A DNA stretch of 64,000 bases from an uncultured Neglectibacter sp. (lineage in GTDB: Bacteria; Bacillota; Clostridia; Oscillospirales; Acutalibacteraceae), in contig CAJFEW010000008.1 in NCBI GenBank assembly GCA_904374805.1, positions 1 to 64,000 on the forward strand. The letters are read 5' to 3'. Both the position numbers and the translations under genes were made by a program. The notes beneath the pieces are model-generated. The model had not been told where the DNA came from and made no database searches. It saw only the letters and a list, made by a program, of their open reading frames with translations. Position 1 is the stretch's first letter. Each line of letters opens with the position of its first letter. Of the stretch, positions 60,778-64,000 are shown piece by piece.

Positions 60778-62484
60778 TTATTTCTTCACCACAGCGCCAA
60801 ACTTACACTTCTCCATGCACACGCCGCACTTGATGCACTTGGTGGTGTCAATCACGTGAGGCTGCTTCACAGAGCCGCTGATAGCACCCACCGGGCAGTT
60901 GCGGGCGCACAGGGTGCAGCCCTTGCACTTGTCGGCTTCGATGGAGTAATTGGTCAGGGCCTTGCAGGCGCCGGCGGGGCAGCGATGCTCCACCACATGG
61001 GCCTCATACTCATCGCGGTAATATTTGAGTGTGGAAAGCACAGGGTTCGGTGCGGTCTGACCCAGACCACACAGGGAATTTTCTTTGATGTAATAGCACA
61101 GCTCTTCCATCTTGTCGATGTCTTCCAAGGTGCCGTTGCCGGAGGTGATCTTGTTGAGGATCTCCAGCAGCCGCTTGGTGCCCACACGGCAGGGGGTACA
61201 TTTGCCGCAGGACTCATCCACGGTGAACTCCAGGAAGAACTTGGCGATATCCACCATGCAGGTGGTCTCGTCCATAACAATCAGGCCGCCGGAGCCCATC
61301 ATGGAGCCGATGGCGATCAGGTTGTCGTAATCGATGGGGGTATCGATCAGTTTGGCGGGGATGCAGCCGCCGGAGGGGCCGCCGGTCTGGGCAGCCTTGA
61401 ATTGATGGCCGCCGGGCACGCCGCCGCCGATCTCCTCCACCACTTCCCGCAGGGTGGTGCCCATGGGAACTTCCACCAAGCCGGTGTTGGTGATTTTACC
61501 GCCCAAGGCAAACACCTTGGTGCCGGGGGATTTCTCCGTGCCGATAGAACGGAACCAATCGGCGCCCTTCAAAATAATCTGGGGGATGTTGGCGTAGGTT
61601 TCCACGTTGTTCAGAACGGTGGGAACGCCGAACAGGCCCTTCACAGCCGGGAAAGGAGGACGCACACGAGGCTCGCCGCGCTTGCCTTCGATGGAGGTCA
61701 TCAGAGCGGTTTCCTCGCCGCACACAAAGGCGCCGGCGCCCAAGCGGATGTCGATATCGAAATCGAAGCCGGAGTCGAAGATGTTCTTGCCCAGCAGGCC
61801 GTAGCCGATGGCATAACCGGCAATGGCCATGGCCTCCAGCACGCTGTGGGGGTCGCCCTCCAGCACGGAACGGTCCATAAATGCACCGGGGTCGCCTTCG
61901 TCGGCGTTGCAGCAGGCATACTTCTGCTCAGCTTTGGAAGCAGCGGCAAACTGCCACTTACGGCCGGTGGGGAATCCAGCGCCGCCACGGCCCCGCAGGC
62001 CGGAAGCCAGCACCAGGTCGATGACTTCCTGGGGAGTCATCTCGGTGAGCACCTTGCCCAGAGCGGCATAGCCGTCCTGGGCAATGTACTCGTCGATATT
62101 CTCCGGGTTGATCACGCCGCAGTTGCGCAGGGCAATACGCATCTGCTTGGCGTAGAACGTGGTTTCATTCAGGGACTTGGTGGTGTTGTCATCTACCACG
62201 GTTTCCTGATACAGCAGCCGCTTGACGATACGGCCTTTGAGAAGGTGCTCGGAAACGATCTCCGGCACATCTTCCGGAGTGACACGGCTATAAAAAGCGC
62301 CTTCGGGGTACACCACCATGATGGGACCCAGCGCGCACAGGCCAAAGCAGCCGGTGCGAATGACGTTGACTTCTTTTTCCAGGCCCTGGGCTTTGATCTC
62401 TTCCTTCAGCCTTTCAATGATCTGCTCGCTGTTGGAGGACGTACATCCCGTACCTCCGCAGACCAGCACGTTTGAACGAAACAT
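60778..62484 (-). CDS. hydB: NuoF-like hydrogenase subunit HydB with apparent ~28-residue internal deletion
   Basis: Diaphorase subunit carrying FMN, the NADH site and Fe-S clusters. 568 residues against about 597 for close relatives. The N-terminal thioredoxin-like 2Fe-2S domain (Cys9/14 with Cys46/50), the 'GLRGRGGAGFPTGRKW' FMN loop, 'CNADEGDPGAFMDR', the C-terminal 4Fe-4S site 'ESCGKCTPCR' and two ferredoxin clusters are all present. However 'AIAGYAIG' (to residue 227) runs directly into 'YGLLGKNIF'. The highly conserved stretch with the 'GYVYVRAEYP' pattern, which contacts FMN in NuoF, is absent. The frame is kept. The enzyme would probably be impaired. Confidence 0.9.
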   Translation of the reverse strand: MFRSNVLVCGGTGCTSSNSEQIIERLKEEIKAQGLEKEVNVIRTGCFGLCALGPIMVVYPEGAFYSRVTPEDVPEIVSEHLLKGRIVKRLLYQETVVDDNTTKSLNETTFYAKQMRIALRNCGVINPENIDEYIAQDGYAALGKVLTEMTPQEVIDLVLASGLRGRGGAGFPTGRKWQFAAASKAEQKYACCNADEGDPGAFMDRSVLEGDPHSVLEAMAIAGYAIGYGLLGKNIFDSGFDFDIDIRLGAGAFVCGEETALMTSIEGKRGEPRVRPPFPAVKGLFGVPTVLNNVETYANIPQIILKGADWFRSIGTEKSPGTKVFALGGKITNTGLVEVPMGTTLREVVEEIGGGVPGGHQFKAAQTGGPSGGCIPAKLIDTPIDYDNLIAIGSMMGSGGLIVMDETTCMVDIAKFFLEFTVDESCGKCTPCRVGTKRLLEILNKITSGNGTLEDIDKMEELCYYIKENSLCGLGQTAPNPVLSTLKYYRDEYEAHVVEHRCPAGACKALTNYSIEADKCKGCTLCARNCPVGAISGSVKQPHVIDTTKCIKCGVCMEKCKFGAVVKK

Positions 62485-62499
62485 TCTTTTCCCTCCTTC

Positions 62500-62880
62500 T
62501 TATTTGGCTCCGATGGCATTGGCTCCAATGGTGTACTCCGATACCACATTGCCGTTCACAAGGTGGTCGTTCACAACTCTGACGGCCTTTTCAGGAGTCA
62601 TCTTCACATAGGTGACCTTCTCATGGCCGGGGGTGACGATCTCCACCACAGGCTCGTACTGGCAAATGCCGATACAGCCGGTCTGGGTGACCATCACATC
62701 CTGCAGGCCGCGCTTGGCGACCTCTTCTACAAAGGCGTTGAGCACAGGGCGGGCGCCGGCGGCGATGCCGCAGGTAGCCATACCCACCAACACACGGGTG
62801 CCTGCTTCCGCATTTTCACGCAGAGTGACGGCGGCCCGGGTCTTATCGCGAATTGCCTGGAGTTCCGCTAAAGATTTCAT
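62500..62880 (-). CDS. (2Fe-2S) ferredoxin-domain protein of the hydrogenase operon
   Basis: 126-residue thioredoxin-fold 2Fe-2S protein. Cluster cysteines in 'GMATCGIAAGARP' and 'TQTGCIGICQYEP'. It is a standard small member of clostridial hydAB(C) operons, a likely electron carrier between subunits. The start is the ATG at 62880; the in-frame TTG upstream sits on the ribosome site. 15 bases before hydB. Confidence 0.9.
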   Translation of the reverse strand: MKSLAELQAIRDKTRAAVTLRENAEAGTRVLVGMATCGIAAGARPVLNAFVEEVAKRGLQDVMVTQTGCIGICQYEPVVEIVTPGHEKVTYVKMTPEKAVRVVNDHLVNGNVVSEYTIGANAIGAK

Positions 62881-62928
62881 GCTACTGACCAATCCTTTCC
62901 ATTCATAATCGAATCCCGTTCTTAACGG

Positions 62929-63461
62929 TTATGTTTCAGGGAGCGCCCCCTGGGTAAGCTCCGCCGTCTGTTCAGCCAAGTACTCCTTGATCCACAGCAC
63001 CACATCCGGGGTGTCCAAGGGGACATCCTCCCCCAGCACCTGGCGAAGCTCTTCGGTCTTTAAAGCAAATTCCCGCCGCTCTCCCCTGTCTGTCAAGAGA
63101 ACACGGTGGAAGATAAAATCCAACTGAGGGTTGCAGGAAACAAGCAGCTGCACCGTGCCGTTGATATCCCCCAGGGGGATCATGTCCACGCTGGAGGGTT
63201 TGAACACGGCGGTGAGGTTTGTCCCCACACCCAGCTGGGATTGGATGGTGAAACTGCCGCCGGTCATCTCGGCCTCCATTTTAAACAGCGGCACGCCCAA
63301 GCCCACACTGCGGGTGGTACGTGTGGTGTAAAAGGGGTCGATGACCTTCTTCACAGTTTCCTCTGACATCCCCTTTCCATTGTCCTCCACCGAGATGGAG
63401 AGGGTATCCCCCGGCTGGTCCTCCACCACGGTGATGGTGATGAGGGAAGCAGCTCACGCAT
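62929..63461 (-). pseudogene. Hydrogenase-operon ATP-binding (HATPase) gene with 5' deletion and frameshift
   Basis: Most of the protein, from 'ASLITITVVEDQ' on, is intact with histidine-kinase-type ATPase boxes 'DNGKGM' and 'GLGVPLFKMEAE'. Relatives in such operons begin MREL, then ~16 residues including the N-box (..ILDIxQNSxxA..), then 'ASLITI'. Here an ATG-CGT-GAG-CTG (MREL, 63461-63450) 15 bases after the hydC stop is followed at once by the 'ASLIT' codons in a different frame. A ~50-base stretch seems to be lost, perhaps at a GCTG microhomology. The only start in the remaining frame is GTG at 63429 without a ribosome site, giving a 166-residue fragment without the N-box. Confidence 0.75.
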
Positions 63462-63476
63462 GGCACGCTGATCCCG

Positions 63477-63974
63477 TTACGCCAGGTATTTGGCCAAAAT
63501 GCCGTCCACATCCTCCGGCACCAAACGGCCGTACACATCGTCGTTCACAGTCATCACGGGAGCCAGGCCGCAGGCGCCGATGCACCGGCAAGCCGTCAGG
63601 GAGAACGCCCCGTCTTCGGTACATTCCTCCGGCTGGATGCCCAGCTTCTGGGTGATGCGCTCCAACACCTTATCCGCACCCTTCACATAGCAGGCGGTGC
63701 CCAAGCATACGGAAATGTGGTTGCGGCCCTTGGGGGTCAGAGAAAACTGTGAATAGAACGTGGAAACGCCGAACACTTCTTCCAGCGGCACATCCAGACC
63801 CTTGGCGATCTTTTCCTGGACCTCCATAGGCAGGTAGCCGTAAATGTCCTGCGCCTGGTGCAATGCCGGCATTACCGCACCGGGCTGGCCTTTCAGCTCT
63901 TCGATCACTGCGTCGAGCTTTTGCGCCTGCTCGGGAGTATCATGAAACGGCAAATTACTGATACGCTTTTGCAT
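63477..63974 (-). CDS. hydC: NuoE-like hydrogenase subunit HydC
   Basis: 165-residue thioredoxin-fold 2Fe-2S subunit. Ligands in 'VCLGTACYVKGADKV' and 'TACRCIGACGLAPV'. The N-terminal helical part (ALHQAQDIYGYLPMEVQEKIA) is typical of NuoE. Full length. The start is the ATG after GGGAGG. It is the first hydrogenase gene seen; the promoter lies beyond the right edge. Confidence 0.94.
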   Translation of the reverse strand: MQKRISNLPFHDTPEQAQKLDAVIEELKGQPGAVMPALHQAQDIYGYLPMEVQEKIAKGLDVPLEEVFGVSTFYSQFSLTPKGRNHISVCLGTACYVKGADKVLERITQKLGIQPEECTEDGAFSLTACRCIGACGLAPVMTVNDDVYGRLVPEDVDGILAKYLA

Positions 63975-64000
63975 GGTTTTTCCTCCCAATATGTTGTAGG

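Noticed and set aside
1..64000. CRISPR arrays, insertion sequences, prophage, tRNA or rRNA genes
   Set aside because: No regularly spaced repeats, transposase or phage genes, attachment duplications, or tRNA/rRNA signatures were seen.

Overview
The window looks like a chromosomal segment of a GC-rich anaerobic Firmicute (class Clostridia, most likely Oscillospirales/Oscillospiraceae). The reasons are LytR-CpsA-Psr wall ligases, an electron-bifurcating-type [FeFe] hydrogenase operon, QueH, PduL, RqcH, FeoAB with a Cys-rich partner, strong AGGAGG ribosome sites, and many near-consensus TTGACA-17-TATAAT promoters. I see no tRNA, rRNA, CRISPR array, insertion sequence or prophage. Genus and species cannot be fixed from sequence reading alone.

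Layout. 1-5.5 kb: dipeptide/nickel-type ABC transporter behind a leader with a riboswitch-like architecture. 5.5-14 kb: Fe-S aldo/keto reductase, Fe-S protein, PTS enzyme I and HPr, RqcH, Nif3-like protein, TrmK, DUF1858 protein. 14-24.5 kb: frameshifted thiT, a UvrA paralogue, and a TPP-riboswitch-controlled thiamine operon (thiS-thiF-flavin reductase-thiG-thiH-tenI-thiE-thiD-thiC). 24.6-28.4 kb: VanZ/RDD membrane protein, a nuclease-like unknown, amidohydrolase, queH. 28.6-36.8 kb: DUF212 protein, prfC, APH-like kinase, pduL, family 4 uracil-DNA glycosylase, acetyltransferase, flippase-like protein, coaX. 37-42.9 kb: feoA-feoB-Cys-rich peptide, FMN dehydrogenase, C-S lyase, secG. 43.2-47.1 kb: gtrA, two LCP ligases and a sugar nucleotidyltransferase in one cell-envelope transcript. 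47.4-53 kb: HD protein, a ~1.13 kb gene-free low-GC transcription unit, DUF1292 protein, Gfo/Idh oxidoreductase, mgtE. 53-58.9 kb: pyrimidine operon (YdcF-pyrC-pyrF-pyrK-pyrD-phosphatase-ruvX). 59-64 kb: hydrogenase operon (hydC-ATPase remnant-2Fe-2S protein-hydB-hydA), entering from the right edge.

The most interesting feature is the minus-strand unit at about 49250-48078. It has an exact TTGACA-17-TATAAT promoter with flanking A/T tracts, more than 1.1 kb of purine-rich RNA without an open reading frame, several strong hairpins, and a clean intrinsic terminator. I read it as a large structured non-coding RNA whose family I cannot name.

A second theme is a set of apparent deletions in otherwise well-conserved genes: a one-base loss in thiT (at a canonical slippery heptamer), a ~32-residue in-frame loss in thiG, a ~28-residue in-frame loss in the FMN/NADH region of hydB, and an out-of-frame loss at the start of the ATPase gene between hydC and the 2Fe-2S gene. 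They could be real lesions or assembly errors. Several 5' leaders (ABC transporter, mgtE, thiT) also look regulatory without matching a riboswitch class I recognise.
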